Translations under genes and position numbers: made by a program
Assembly: GCF_009184395.1 (NCBI RefSeq)
Contig: NZ_WEIC01000001.1
Location: 638,047-702,046, forward strand
Origin: Amylibacter sp. SFDW26
Lineage (GTDB): Bacteria; Pseudomonadota; Alphaproteobacteria; Rhodobacterales; Rhodobacteraceae
DNA: 64,000 nucleotides
Direction of reading: 5' to 3'
In this document: positions 1 through 7,196 of the stretch, piece after piece
How positions within the stretch are numbered: position 1 is the first letter of the stretch
Layout of the letters: each line of letters begins with the position of its first letter
The notes under the pieces: generated by a model
Seen by the model: only the letters and a program-made list of their open reading frames with translations
What the model was told of the DNA's origin: nothing
The model's database searches: none

Positions 1-535
1 GCAAACCACAGCCTGTACGTGTTGCAACTTCTGATAAGAAATCAATTTCAGACATATCGCTTTCTTCAAAAGCGCAATATGTGGATGGGTTTTCAAGCAG
101 CATACGGCGGCCAACTGTATCTTGCACTTGATCGATGTGATCAACGACACGATCAACGACCGCTTGTGTGTAAGGCACAGGAAGGAGATCGTTTAAGAAA
201 TGCGTTTCATGTGTAGACCACGCCAAATGTTCAGAAAACAGGGCAGGATTTAACCAGCTTACCAGATGTTTTAGGCGTGCAAGGTGATCTGCATCCAATG
301 GACCTTCAGCACCAATAGACAATCCAACACCATGACAAGACACGGGATACATATCGCGAAGATGTTTAAGCTGCGCTATTGGGCGACCACCGTCACCCAT
401 ATAATTTTCGGCGTGGATTTCGATCCAACCGATTGCAGAAGGGTCTTTCAAAATGCCATTCAAATGTTGTGCTTTATAGCCTACACCCGCGCGATTGGGG
501 ATTTCAGGGATGTTGGCAGAGCTTTGATCTAGCAT
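1..535 (-). CDS. bufB: DUF692 / MNIO-family maturase, BufB-like (C-terminus beyond left edge)
   Basis: The reverse strand opens with ATG at 535 and stays open for 178 codons to the window edge, so the C-terminal part is missing. The translation starts MLDQSSANIPEIPNRAGVGY and carries segments typical of DUF692: GWIEIHAENYMGDGG (about residues 36-50), SCHGVGLSIGAEGPL, FSEHLAWS and LLENPSTY. These supply the His, Glu and Asn residues that bind the multinuclear iron site in this TIM-barrel family (MbnB/BufB type). Known family members modify cysteines of small precursor peptides. The gene lies directly downstream of a DUF2282 precursor, the classic bufferin pairing. Family assignment is firm. 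The modification of this particular peptide is inferred from context. A partner bufC (DUF2063) would be expected just outside the window. Confidence 0.9.
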   Translation of the reverse strand, partial: MLDQSSANIPEIPNRAGVGYKAQHLNGILKDPSAIGWIEIHAENYMGDGGRPIAQLKHLRDMYPVSCHGVGLSIGAEGPLDADHLARLKHLVSWLNPALFSEHLAWSTHETHFLNDLLPVPYTQAVVDRVVDHIDQVQDTVGRRMLLENPSTYCAFEESDMSEIDFLSEVATRTGCGL

Positions 536-558
536 TGTGAAAACTCCTTTTCAGGGTA

Positions 559-583
559 GGTGTGGCAGAGTGTCCGCCACACC
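559..583 (-). promoter_or_regulatory. Intercistronic stem-loop between bufA and bufB
   Basis: GGTGTGGC (559-566) and GCCACACC (576-583) form a perfect 8-bp GC-rich stem with a 9-nt loop in the gap between the two genes. There is no run of U directly after it on the transcribed (minus) strand. It is therefore more likely an mRNA-stabilising or attenuating structure that lets the small precursor gene outproduce the enzyme gene than a full terminator. The role is inferred; the structure is read directly. Confidence 0.6.
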
Positions 584-597
584 AAAAGACTTAATGC

Positions 598-900
598 TTA
601 TGCAGGGATGTCGCGTGAAAGCTCTTCCAAAGAACCTGTACGTGGTGTGCCGTCTGCAAGTGCTGGTAGTTCGATACCTTCACATGTACCTTTAGCAACC
701 AATGACCATGCGTTACCTTGGTAATCTACTTTAGATGTACCTGCACATGATGTACCTGGACCAGCTGCACAACCGTTTTCACCAGCCAGAGCAACGCCGT
801 AGCATTTTTCTTTACCAGCTGCTGAAGCTGTGTGTGTTTGCGCTGTAAGAGCTGCTGCAACTGCTGATGCTACTGCTAATGATTTTACTGTTTTTGACAT
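598..900 (-). CDS. bufA1: DUF2282 bufferin precursor peptide, BufA1-like
   Basis: This is a 100-aa secreted small protein. An N-terminal Sec-type signal (about residues 1-28, Lys then an Ala/Val-rich core ending ASA-AGK) is followed by a core with exactly four cysteines (C33, C44, C52, C73) in the DUF2282 pattern KCYGVALAG...[18 protein letters not shown]. Known bufferins of this family have core cysteines modified by the DUF692 partner, bind copper and protect cells in the periplasm. The start at 900 has a strong AAGGAG Shine-Dalgarno 8-9 nt upstream. The gene heads a minus-strand operon with the DUF692 gene. The tail after C73 ([18 protein letters not shown]) is polar and cysteine-free. Copper binding by this member is inferred from family membership. 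Confidence 0.9.
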   Translation of the reverse strand: MSKTVKSLAVASAVAAALTAQTHTASAAGKEKCYGVALAGENGCAAGPGTSCAGTSKVDYQGNAWSLVAKGTCEGIELPALADGTPRTGSLEELSRDIPA

Positions 901-985
901 TGTGTGTCTCCTTGAAGGGTCTGTTAATACTGTTCGCTTCTTTGCGATGACTAAGACTTAGCAAAATAAATGTCTAACGCGCCAC

Positions 986-999
986 TCACATCGATGTGA
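986..999. promoter_or_regulatory. Perfect 14-bp palindrome upstream of bufA
   Basis: TCACATCGATGTGA is a perfect palindrome 86 bp upstream of the bufA start, in the region between the bufA start and the terminator of the fpr operon. A second short inverted repeat, CTAAG-A-CTTAG, lies at 951-961, closer to the gene. Either could be an operator for a dimeric regulator or ligand sensor controlling the bufferin operon. No known binding-site family was recognised, so the function is open. Confidence 0.4.
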
Positions 1000-1044
1000 A
1001 TAACATGTAGTTCAGAGTTTGTAACATTACGGGGGCTAAAACGC

Positions 1045-1071
1045 AAAAAAGGCTGGAAAACCAGCCTTTTT
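1045..1071 (-). terminator. Rho-independent terminator of the sulfate-assimilation operon
   Basis: GGCTGG-AAAA-CCAGCC is flanked by A-runs and T-runs on both sides (AAAAAA before, TTTTT after). It is a compact intrinsic terminator able to act in both directions. It lies 20 bp beyond the fpr stop codon on the minus strand and separates that operon from the bufferin genes. Confidence 0.85.
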
Positions 1072-1090
1072 CAATAAGTTTTGTTACAGA

Positions 1091-1921
1091 TTAGCCTACA
1101 AAGGCTTTTTCCACTACGAATTCAGCAGGGGCACTGTTAGAGCCTTCTGTTAGGCCAGCAGCCTCACAAATCTCTTTAATGTCGGTATTTAGACCCATTG
1201 AACCACAGACCATCAAGCGATCTGTTTCTGGGTTCAATGGTGGAAGACCAAGATCAGCAGCCAATGTGCCGTCTTTCATCAATGTTGTGATACGGCCCAT
1301 CTTTGGGCTCTCTTCGCGTGTCGTTGTTGGGTAATATTTCAGTTTGTCACCAACCATTTCACCGATCAAAGGATCAGTCGCCAATGAGGCAATTAAGTCT
1401 GCGCCGTATTTTAGTTCCGCCACTTCGCGGCAGGTATGGCACATGATCACTTCGTCATAGCGTTCATATAGATCTGGATCACGCATCAATGATGCAAATG
1501 GGGCAATACCAGTACCTGTTGCAATGAAATACATGCGTTTTGCAGGTAAGAGCGCATCTAACACCAATGTACCCACTGGCTTTGGACGTACGATGACTTC
1601 GTCACCAACTTTGATATTTTGCAATTTAGATGTCAAAGGACCGTCTTGAACTTTGATCGAATAGAATTCCAATTCCTCGTCCCATGATGGAGAGGCGATA
1701 GAATAGGCACGCAACAGTGGTCTTTGCTTGCCAGTTTTTTCATCAGGATCACCCATAAGGCCGATCATTACGAATTCACCAGAGCGAAACCGCAAGGATT
1801 GCGGGCGCGATAGGCGGAACGAAAACAAATGGTCCGTATAATGTGTAACGGACTTTACGATTTGTGCATCTGGCAGCACTGGTTTAGCTTTTTCTGTTGT
1901 CACAACTGATTGCTCTGTCAT
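1091..1921 (-). CDS. fpr: Ferredoxin--NADP reductase
   Basis: This 276-aa flavoprotein moves electrons between NADPH and ferredoxin in the cytoplasm. The FAD-binding domain has RAYSIASP (residues 71-78). The NADP-binding domain has GTGIAPF (136-142) and CGSMGLN near residue 240. The C-terminus VVEKAFVG matches the bacterial subclass with an extended C-terminal tail. Length is normal for the family. It is the last gene of the cysG-cysI-cysH operon, 48 bp after the DUF934 gene. This suggests it supplies reduced ferredoxin to the sulfite reductase encoded upstream, which lacks a CysJ flavoprotein partner here. The family call is secure; the electron-donor role is inferred from operon position. 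Confidence 0.95.
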   Translation of the reverse strand: MTEQSVVTTEKAKPVLPDAQIVKSVTHYTDHLFSFRLSRPQSLRFRSGEFVMIGLMGDPDEKTGKQRPLLRAYSIASPSWDEELEFYSIKVQDGPLTSKLQNIKVGDEVIVRPKPVGTLVLDALLPAKRMYFIATGTGIAPFASLMRDPDLYERYDEVIMCHTCREVAELKYGADLIASLATDPLIGEMVGDKLKYYPTTTREESPKMGRITTLMKDGTLAADLGLPPLNPETDRLMVCGSMGLNTDIKEICEAAGLTEGSNSAPAEFVVEKAFVG

Positions 1922-1969
1922 TGGTCTTACTTTCGGGAGTGTCTATAGAGGGATTATAGAGAGTTGTTA

Positions 1970-2401
1970 TTACGCTTTTTGGCGCATACGGGATTGGTAA
2001 TCATGGGCTTTCCAATCTGCGCGGAATTGCCATTGATCTTCGGGCTGGCGTTGGGCTAGCTCATCGGAAATTTCTACTTCATCAAAACCACAGCGACGCG
2101 CCATAGCGTATTGGTCTGCTAAGACGTGACCATGCGCACGAATGCGGCCTGTATAGCCCAGCATGCGCAAATGGCGCGCGATTGAAAAACCGCGACCATC
2201 TGCAGAAGAAGGGAAATTGATGCGGATGACAGCCGCTTGATTGAAATACGGCTTAATCTGCTCTGCGCCCACAGTATTGGGAACATCCAGACCGTAGCCT
2301 GCATCAGCACCGTAAGAGGAAGATGTTACACCCTCCCAATCACGGAAACCGTCTTCCCAATCATCAGCTACAAAGCCAGTGTCATTGATAAGTTGTGTCA
2401 T
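1970..2401 (-). CDS. DUF934 protein, sulfite-reduction accessory
   Basis: A 143-aa soluble protein matching the DUF934 family (motifs GRGFSIARHLRMLGYTGRIRA and a central DQYAMARRCGFDEVEI). In many proteobacteria this family is encoded immediately downstream of cysH and the siroheme nitrite/sulfite reductase and is annotated as probably involved in sulfite reduction. It has no obvious cofactor motif. Its biochemical role is not established. It starts 3 bp after the cysH stop, so it is translationally linked. Start ATG at 2401. Confidence 0.85.
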   Translation of the reverse strand: MTQLINDTGFVADDWEDGFRDWEGVTSSSYGADAGYGLDVPNTVGAEQIKPYFNQAAVIRINFPSSADGRGFSIARHLRMLGYTGRIRAHGHVLADQYAMARRCGFDEVEISDELAQRQPEDQWQFRADWKAHDYQSRMRQKA

Positions 2402-2404
2402 TCG

Positions 2405-3145
2405 TTACTCCGCATCTGCACGCGCTGTAGTACCATTGTCGAAATGGATACCACATTCTGTTTTTTCAACCCCACGCCAGCGGCCAGAGCGTTCATTCTC
2501 GCCATCTTTAACAGGGCTGGTACATGGTGCACAACCAAGGGACAGATAGTTTTTAGCTACCAGCGGGTGGCGCGGCAAATCATTATCTACGATATAGTCA
2601 CGCACATCGCCTTTGCGCCAATGGCTGAGTGGGTTTATTTTGATGCGTTTGTTATCTTCGTTCTCAAACAACGTCAATTCAGCGCGTTGACCCGATTGGA
2701 AACGCTTACGGCCCGTGATCCATGCATCAAAACCGCTCAAGGCTTTTTCAAGAGGCTCTGATTTACGCAGGGCACAACATGCATCTGGATTTGACTTGTG
2801 TAGTGTACCAGATGGATCGCGTTCAGCGATTGCAGTTTCATCCGCTTTGATCACGCGCACATCTTTCAGGCCAAGCTTTTCAGAAAGCTCGACTTGATAC
2901 TCAAGTGTTTCTGGAAACAACATTTCCGTATCAATGAACAATACAGGTGTTTCAGGTTTAATAAGTGACACCATTTGCAACAACACAACAGATTCAGCAC
3001 CAAAAGAAGACACCAAAGCCACATCACCAACGATAGGATCGTTTAAGGCATGACGTAAAACAGGGATTGCCGCATGGTGGCGGTAATATCCGTTCAACAT
3101 CTGAACCCGTTCATTAATTGAAATATTCGAAATCTCAAAAGGCAT
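2405..3145 (-). CDS. cysH: Assimilatory adenylyl-sulfate (APS) reductase
   Basis: 246-aa CysH-family reductase producing sulfite from activated sulfate. The PP-loop-like segment SSFGAESVVLLQ is at 47-58. Two cysteine pairs, C123-C124 and C205-x2-C208, are present. These ligate a [4Fe-4S] cluster and mark the plant/bacterial APS-type enzyme rather than the E. coli PAPS type. The catalytic cysteine lies in ECGIH (C231), near the usual C-terminal position. It is five bases after cysI and three before the DUF934 gene. APS rather than PAPS as substrate follows from the four cluster cysteines. Confidence 0.95.
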   Translation of the reverse strand: MPFEISNISINERVQMLNGYYRHHAAIPVLRHALNDPIVGDVALVSSFGAESVVLLQMVSLIKPETPVLFIDTEMLFPETLEYQVELSEKLGLKDVRVIKADETAIAERDPSGTLHKSNPDACCALRKSEPLEKALSGFDAWITGRKRFQSGQRAELTLFENEDNKRIKINPLSHWRKGDVRDYIVDNDLPRHPLVAKNYLSLGCAPCTSPVKDGENERSGRWRGVEKTECGIHFDNGTTARADAE

Positions 3146-3150
3146 AATAT

Positions 3151-4818
3151 TTACTCCGCAGCGACGCGCGTTTCAGGATAAAGCGCCGCTTTAAACGGTG
3201 CTGATCCCAAACGGCGATACGTTTCAAGGAAAGTTTCATCCGCGCTTGTGCGGACTTCTAAGTAAGCGCCGACCAACCGTTCGATCGCAGGTACGATTTC
3301 TGTATACGAGAAACCTGGGCCAGCACGTTCGCCAATTGCAGCATTTTCAGAGCCGTCACCACCCAAAGTGATCTGATAGCTTTCAACACCAGCTTTATCC
3401 AAACCAAGGATACCAATGTGACCCACGTGGTGGTGACCACAAGCATTGATACAGCCAGAGATTTTGATTTTCAGTTCACCAATCTCATGCTCAAGTTTCA
3501 ACTCGTCAAAACGTGTTGCGATTTGCTGTGCAATAGGGATCGAGCGCGCTGTAGCCAAAGCACAGTAATCCATACCCGGGCAGGCGATGATGTCTGAGAT
3601 CAAACCAATGTTAGCCGTCGCCAAACCATGTTCACGTAATTTTGCATGGATTGCAGGGATGTGCGACTTGTGCACGTGTGGCAGGATCACGTTTTGCTCG
3701 TGGCTGATACGCAGTTCGTCATGCGCGTATTCTTTCGCCAAATCTGCCATAACGCGCATTTGTTCGGATGTCGCATCACCCGGTGTTTGCCCGTGCTTCT
3801 TGATGCTGATCGAAACGATCGCATAATCAGGATTACGATGTTCAAACAAGTTTGTATCCGCAAAAGAACGGAAAATAGGATCGCTGTTCACAGCCTCATC
3901 AAAAGCAGTAGTTGGTGCTTTCAAATAATCAGGTGCAGCAAAGGCTTCGCGAATGTCTTTGAACAACTCTTGATCATAGCCAGCAAAGGCTTCGCGTTGG
4001 ATGATGAAACGTTCTTCAACCAACTCCTGAATTTTTTCGATACCGTTTTCATGTACTGTGATCTTAATACGCGCTTTGTATTTGTTATCACGACGACCAA
4101 GGGCGTTATAAACTTGCATGATCGCTTCTGAATACGGCAGCAAGTCTTCGCGTGGAAGGAATTCACGCAAAACCTTACCGATCATCGGTGTACGGCCCAA
4201 ACCGCCGCCGACAAGAACTTTGTAACCAATTTCGCCAGCTGCATTCTTAACGACCTGAATACCAACATCATGCGCTTTAATAACAGCACGGTCTGTTTCA
4301 GAGCCAGTTACTGCAAACTTAAACTTACGACCCAAGAAGGCAAACTCTGGATGATCTGTTGACCATTGGCGCAACAACTCAGCAGTCGGGCGCGGGTCTT
4401 CAATTTCGTCCTTAGCAGCGCCAGAAAAATGGTCGGCGGTCACGTTGCGGATACAGTTGCCTGATGTTTGAATGGCGTGCATTTCCACGTCTGCCAAAGC
4501 TTGCAACATATCTGGCACGTCTTTCAGTTTTGGCCAGTTGTATTGGATATTTTGACGCGTGGTGAAATGGCCATAACCTTTATCCCACTTGTCCGCTACA
4601 TCTGCCAACACATGCATCTTTTGTGAATTCAGCGTGCCATATGGGATTGCAACGCGCAGCATATAAGCGTGTAATTGCAAATACAGGCCGTTCATCAAAC
4701 GCAAAGGCTTGAATTCATCTTCTGTTAGGCTGCCATCAACGCGACGTTCCACTTGGGAACGGAATTGTTTCACACGTGTTTGGATGAAATCTTTGTCAAA
4801 TTCGTTATAGCTGTACAT
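3151..4818 (-). CDS. cysI: Siroheme-dependent sulfite (nitrite/sulfite) reductase
   Basis: 555-aa hemoprotein that reduces sulfite to sulfide with six electrons. Siroheme/[4Fe-4S] ligands are visible as C-x5-C in CPGMDYC (about residue 413) and C-x3-C in GCINACGHHHVGH (about residue 460). The duplicated nitrite/sulfite reductase ferredoxin-like halves are recognisable, for example MNGLYLQLHAYMLRVAIPYG and TTRQNIQYNW in the N-terminal half. Placement between cysG and cysH, with no nitrate or nitrite genes nearby, points to sulfite as substrate. Nitrite is the alternative from family membership. Start ATG at 4818 follows the DUF2849 stop by 3 bp. Confidence 0.93.
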   Translation of the reverse strand: MYSYNEFDKDFIQTRVKQFRSQVERRVDGSLTEDEFKPLRLMNGLYLQLHAYMLRVAIPYGTLNSQKMHVLADVADKWDKGYGHFTTRQNIQYNWPKLKDVPDMLQALADVEMHAIQTSGNCIRNVTADHFSGAAKDEIEDPRPTAELLRQWSTDHPEFAFLGRKFKFAVTGSETDRAVIKAHDVGIQVVKNAAGEIGYKVLVGGGLGRTPMIGKVLREFLPREDLLPYSEAIMQVYNALGRRDNKYKARIKITVHENGIEKIQELVEERFIIQREAFAGYDQELFKDIREAFAAPDYLKAPTTAFDEAVNSDPIFRSFADTNLFEHRNPDYAIVSISIKKHGQTPGDATSEQMRVMADLAKEYAHDELRISHEQNVILPHVHKSHIPAIHAKLREHGLATANIGLISDIIACPGMDYCALATARSIPIAQQIATRFDELKLEHEIGELKIKISGCINACGHHHVGHIGILGLDKAGVESYQITLGGDGSENAAIGERAGPGFSYTEIVPAIERLVGAYLEVRTSADETFLETYRRLGSAPFKAALYPETRVAAE

Positions 4819-4821
4819 GGG

Positions 4822-5121
4822 TTATACCTCTGCTTGCTTGCCGTGGTGGTAGTTTGATGGACCACGGGTGCGAAACTCTTCGCGGAAATGAGTAGGGACT
4901 GGTTTGCCGTCTTCTAAAGCGGCATTCGCCAAATATGCGCCAACCAGATATTCGGAAAGCTTGCTACATGCCGCCAACAGCTCATTGGCTTGCACTTCAT
5001 CTGTTAAATAAAGTGCATCATCATGGGATGTGACCCAATCGCCATTGGCGCTGTAATAAATCACGTCACCTTCCAAAAGGCGGTTTGCTGTTAGAACTTT
5101 AGGGGTAAATGCACGAGCCAT
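4822..5121 (-). CDS. DUF2849 protein
   Basis: 99-aa soluble protein starting MARAFTPKVLTANRLLEGDV, matching the alphaproteobacterial DUF2849 family. The family is nearly always encoded between cysG and the sulfite reductase gene. Its start codon shares one base with the cysG stop (TAATG arrangement on the minus strand), so it is translationally coupled. No catalytic motif is visible. A role in sulfite reductase assembly or electron delivery is only a context-based guess. Confidence 0.85.
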   Translation of the reverse strand: MARAFTPKVLTANRLLEGDVIYYSANGDWVTSHDDALYLTDEVQANELLAACSKLSEYLVGAYLANAALEDGKPVPTHFREEFRTRGPSNYHHGKQAEV

Positions 5122-6518
5122 TATGCCAATTCCGTTTCTTCAAGTGTTTCTATTTCGTCCATTGCTGCACGTGGTGATAAGCCAAGTAGGATGACGGCAG
5201 GGCCATCAACATCTGCCTTGCTGATCACGTCAGGCAAACCCAATAGGGTGGTGGACAATATGCGTTGATCTGGGCGCGATGCGTTTTCAACGATGGTAAT
5301 AGGCGTGGACTCTGAAGCACCAAACATCATCAGACGACCGCGCAAGTACGCTGAGGCACGTTTGCCCATGTAAATGACGGCTGTTGAGCCTGTTTTTGCT
5401 AGCTCTTTCCAATCGTGATCAGCAAAGCCATCTACATCGTGACCCGTTAGAATACGAAGGGAAGAATTGCGACCGCGTTTTGTAAGCGATTGACCAATGC
5501 TTGCAGCTGCTGCTGATGCAGCAGTGATGCCAGGCACGATGTTAAAAGGAATGCCTGCATCTGTTAGGGCATCCATTTCTTCATCCAAACGACCATAAAT
5601 TACAGGATCGCCAGATTTTAAACGGACAACATGATGGCCTAATGCGGCGTGTTTGATCATGAGTGCGTTGATATCATCTTGTTTCCAAGATGGGCCGAAG
5701 CCCTTTTTACCAGTTTCGATCACGATTGCTTCGCGGCGCGCGAGTTCCAAAACGGGTTTGGAGACGAGTTGATCGTGGATCACCACGTCAGCTTCGTGTA
5801 ATAGATTACGTGCCTTCAGTGTTAAAAGTTCTGCATCACCAGGGCCTGCACCCATCAACCACACGCGACCATTTTCAGCAGCCGTTGAAAGTGTTTGGTT
5901 TAGAAGGGCATCAAGTTCTTCTTCCACGGCAGGTTTGCCACCATTCGCCAAGGCCAATGGACCGCGCTTGAAATAGAATTTTGACCAAAAGTCACGGCGA
6001 CGACGTCCCATTGGGATCTGATCTGCAACAGGGCGAAAGGCTTGACCTATACGCGCAAGTACCCCCAATTGTTCTGGCAGGCTTTCTTCAAGCTGTTGCT
6101 TGATCTTACGTGCCAAAACTGGTGCCGCACCCTCTGTGCCAATCGCAACTGTCACAGGGTCACGGTCTACAATGGCAGGTGTTATGAATTGGCTGTCTTC
6201 CAGATTATCAACGATATTGATCAATGCGCCAGCTGTGCGACCCAGATCAGTTACACGTTTATCTTCAACAGCATCTTCATTCGCACCGTAAACAAGAACA
6301 GCACAAAGTGCGTCGCCTTCTTTCATTGGGCGATCAATATAAGTAATTTTTTCGCTTAGAGCCCATCTCAAAACCTCATGATGAGGTTTTGTGCCAATCA
6401 CAGTGATATGGGCTTCGGTTTTCAAAAGCAGGCGTAATTTAGCAACCGCGCATTCACCAGCACCAGACACGATGACACGTCTACCAGCGAGGTTCATAAA
6501 GATCGGAAAGTGGCGCAT
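5121..6518 (-). CDS. cysG: Siroheme synthase (uroporphyrinogen-III methyltransferase / precorrin-2 dehydrogenase / ferrochelatase)
   Basis: 465-aa two-module enzyme making siroheme for the adjacent reductase. The N-terminal part (1 to about 200) begins MRHFPIFMNLAGRRVIVSGAG with the Rossmann GxG of the NAD-dependent dehydrogenase/ferrochelatase. The C-terminal part has the SUMT start VWLMGAGPGDAELLTLKA (about 218-235), VVIHDQLV, LKSGDPVIYGR and PGITAASAAAA. Full-length and colinear with E. coli CysG. First gene of the operon. The 150-bp divergent gap to the Lrp-type regulator holds its promoter. Confidence 0.95.
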   Translation of the reverse strand: MRHFPIFMNLAGRRVIVSGAGECAVAKLRLLLKTEAHITVIGTKPHHEVLRWALSEKITYIDRPMKEGDALCAVLVYGANEDAVEDKRVTDLGRTAGALINIVDNLEDSQFITPAIVDRDPVTVAIGTEGAAPVLARKIKQQLEESLPEQLGVLARIGQAFRPVADQIPMGRRRRDFWSKFYFKRGPLALANGGKPAVEEELDALLNQTLSTAAENGRVWLMGAGPGDAELLTLKARNLLHEADVVIHDQLVSKPVLELARREAIVIETGKKGFGPSWKQDDINALMIKHAALGHHVVRLKSGDPVIYGRLDEEMDALTDAGIPFNIVPGITAASAAAASIGQSLTKRGRNSSLRILTGHDVDGFADHDWKELAKTGSTAVIYMGKRASAYLRGRLMMFGASESTPITIVENASRPDQRILSTTLLGLPDVISKADVDGPAVILLGLSPRAAMDEIETLEETELA

Positions 6519-6561
6519 GGCTTGTTCCTTTCGGGTTGGCTTTCAAAACATATAGCGTTAT

Positions 6562-6577
6562 TAGAATAAAATTCCTA
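6562..6577. promoter_or_regulatory. Candidate Lrp-type operator between cysG and the Lrp/AsnC gene
   Basis: TAGAATAAAATTCCTA is an imperfect inverted repeat (TAGGAAT facing TAGAAT with an A-rich centre). It resembles degenerate Lrp boxes (YAG-rich arms around an AT core). It sits 44 bp upstream of cysG and 92 bp upstream of the divergent Lrp/AsnC gene, in an AT-rich intergenic region. The match is by eye only. The divergent layout supports local control. Confidence 0.4.
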
Positions 6578-6668
6578 TATCATAGGGTATGTAATTATAA
6601 ATTAGAAACTTTGTTCTGATTTATTGAGCTAAGAGAATAAAGTATTTTGATTTGAAGGGAAAAATAGA

Positions 6669-7130
6669 ATGGCAGACCAATTAGATGCGATTGATCGAAA
6701 AATTCTTATGGAACTGCAATCAGATGCCTCACAAAGTCTTGATGAGATTGCTAAGAAAGTAGGGGCATCTAAGACACCTGTATGGAACCGCATCCGTAAG
6801 TTTCGCGATTCTGGACTAATCAAAGCAAACACAGCTATTTTGGACCCTGAAAAACTTGGTTTAGAGGCTTGCTTCTTTGTGCTTGTTCGAACGTCTGAAC
6901 ATGAAAAAGAGTGGCAGGATAAATTTTTGAAGGTTCTTATGGACCGCCCAGAAGTGCTGGAGGCCCATCGTTTGGCTGGTGACATCGATTATATTTTAAA
7001 AGTACGCGTTCAAAACGCGAAAGCCTATGATGCATTTTATCAAGCCATGATTGATGATGTACGTATTTTTAATGTGACGGCCTTGTTGTCGATGGAAGAG
7101 ATTAAGGCGACTACGGTTTTATCTATATAA
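6669..7130 (+). CDS. Lrp/AsnC-family transcriptional regulator
   Basis: 153-aa regulator. An AsnC-type helix-turn-helix (about residues 5-60: LDAIDRKILMELQSDASQSLDEIAKKVGASKTPVWNRIRK, cut here into its two helices) is followed by the RAM ligand/oligomerisation domain (about 70-145, GDIDYILKVRVQN). Divergent from the cysG operon with 150 bp between starts, so probably its regulator (inference). Effector unknown; a sulfur amino acid is plausible given the target. Start ATG at 6669 is preceded by an AAGGGAAAAATAGA purine-rich site. Confidence 0.9.
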   Translation: MADQLDAIDRKILMELQSDASQSLDEIAKKVGASKTPVWNRIRKFRDSGLIKANTAILDPEKLGLEACFFVLVRTSEHEKEWQDKFLKVLMDRPEVLEAHRLAGDIDYILKVRVQNAKAYDAFYQAMIDDVRIFNVTALLSMEEIKATTVLSI

Positions 7131-7196
7131 AGTCATTAAAAAGTCTTTTTTTATCAGTATAATTCGATAATAAATTTATTTTTAGGTAAACTCATA

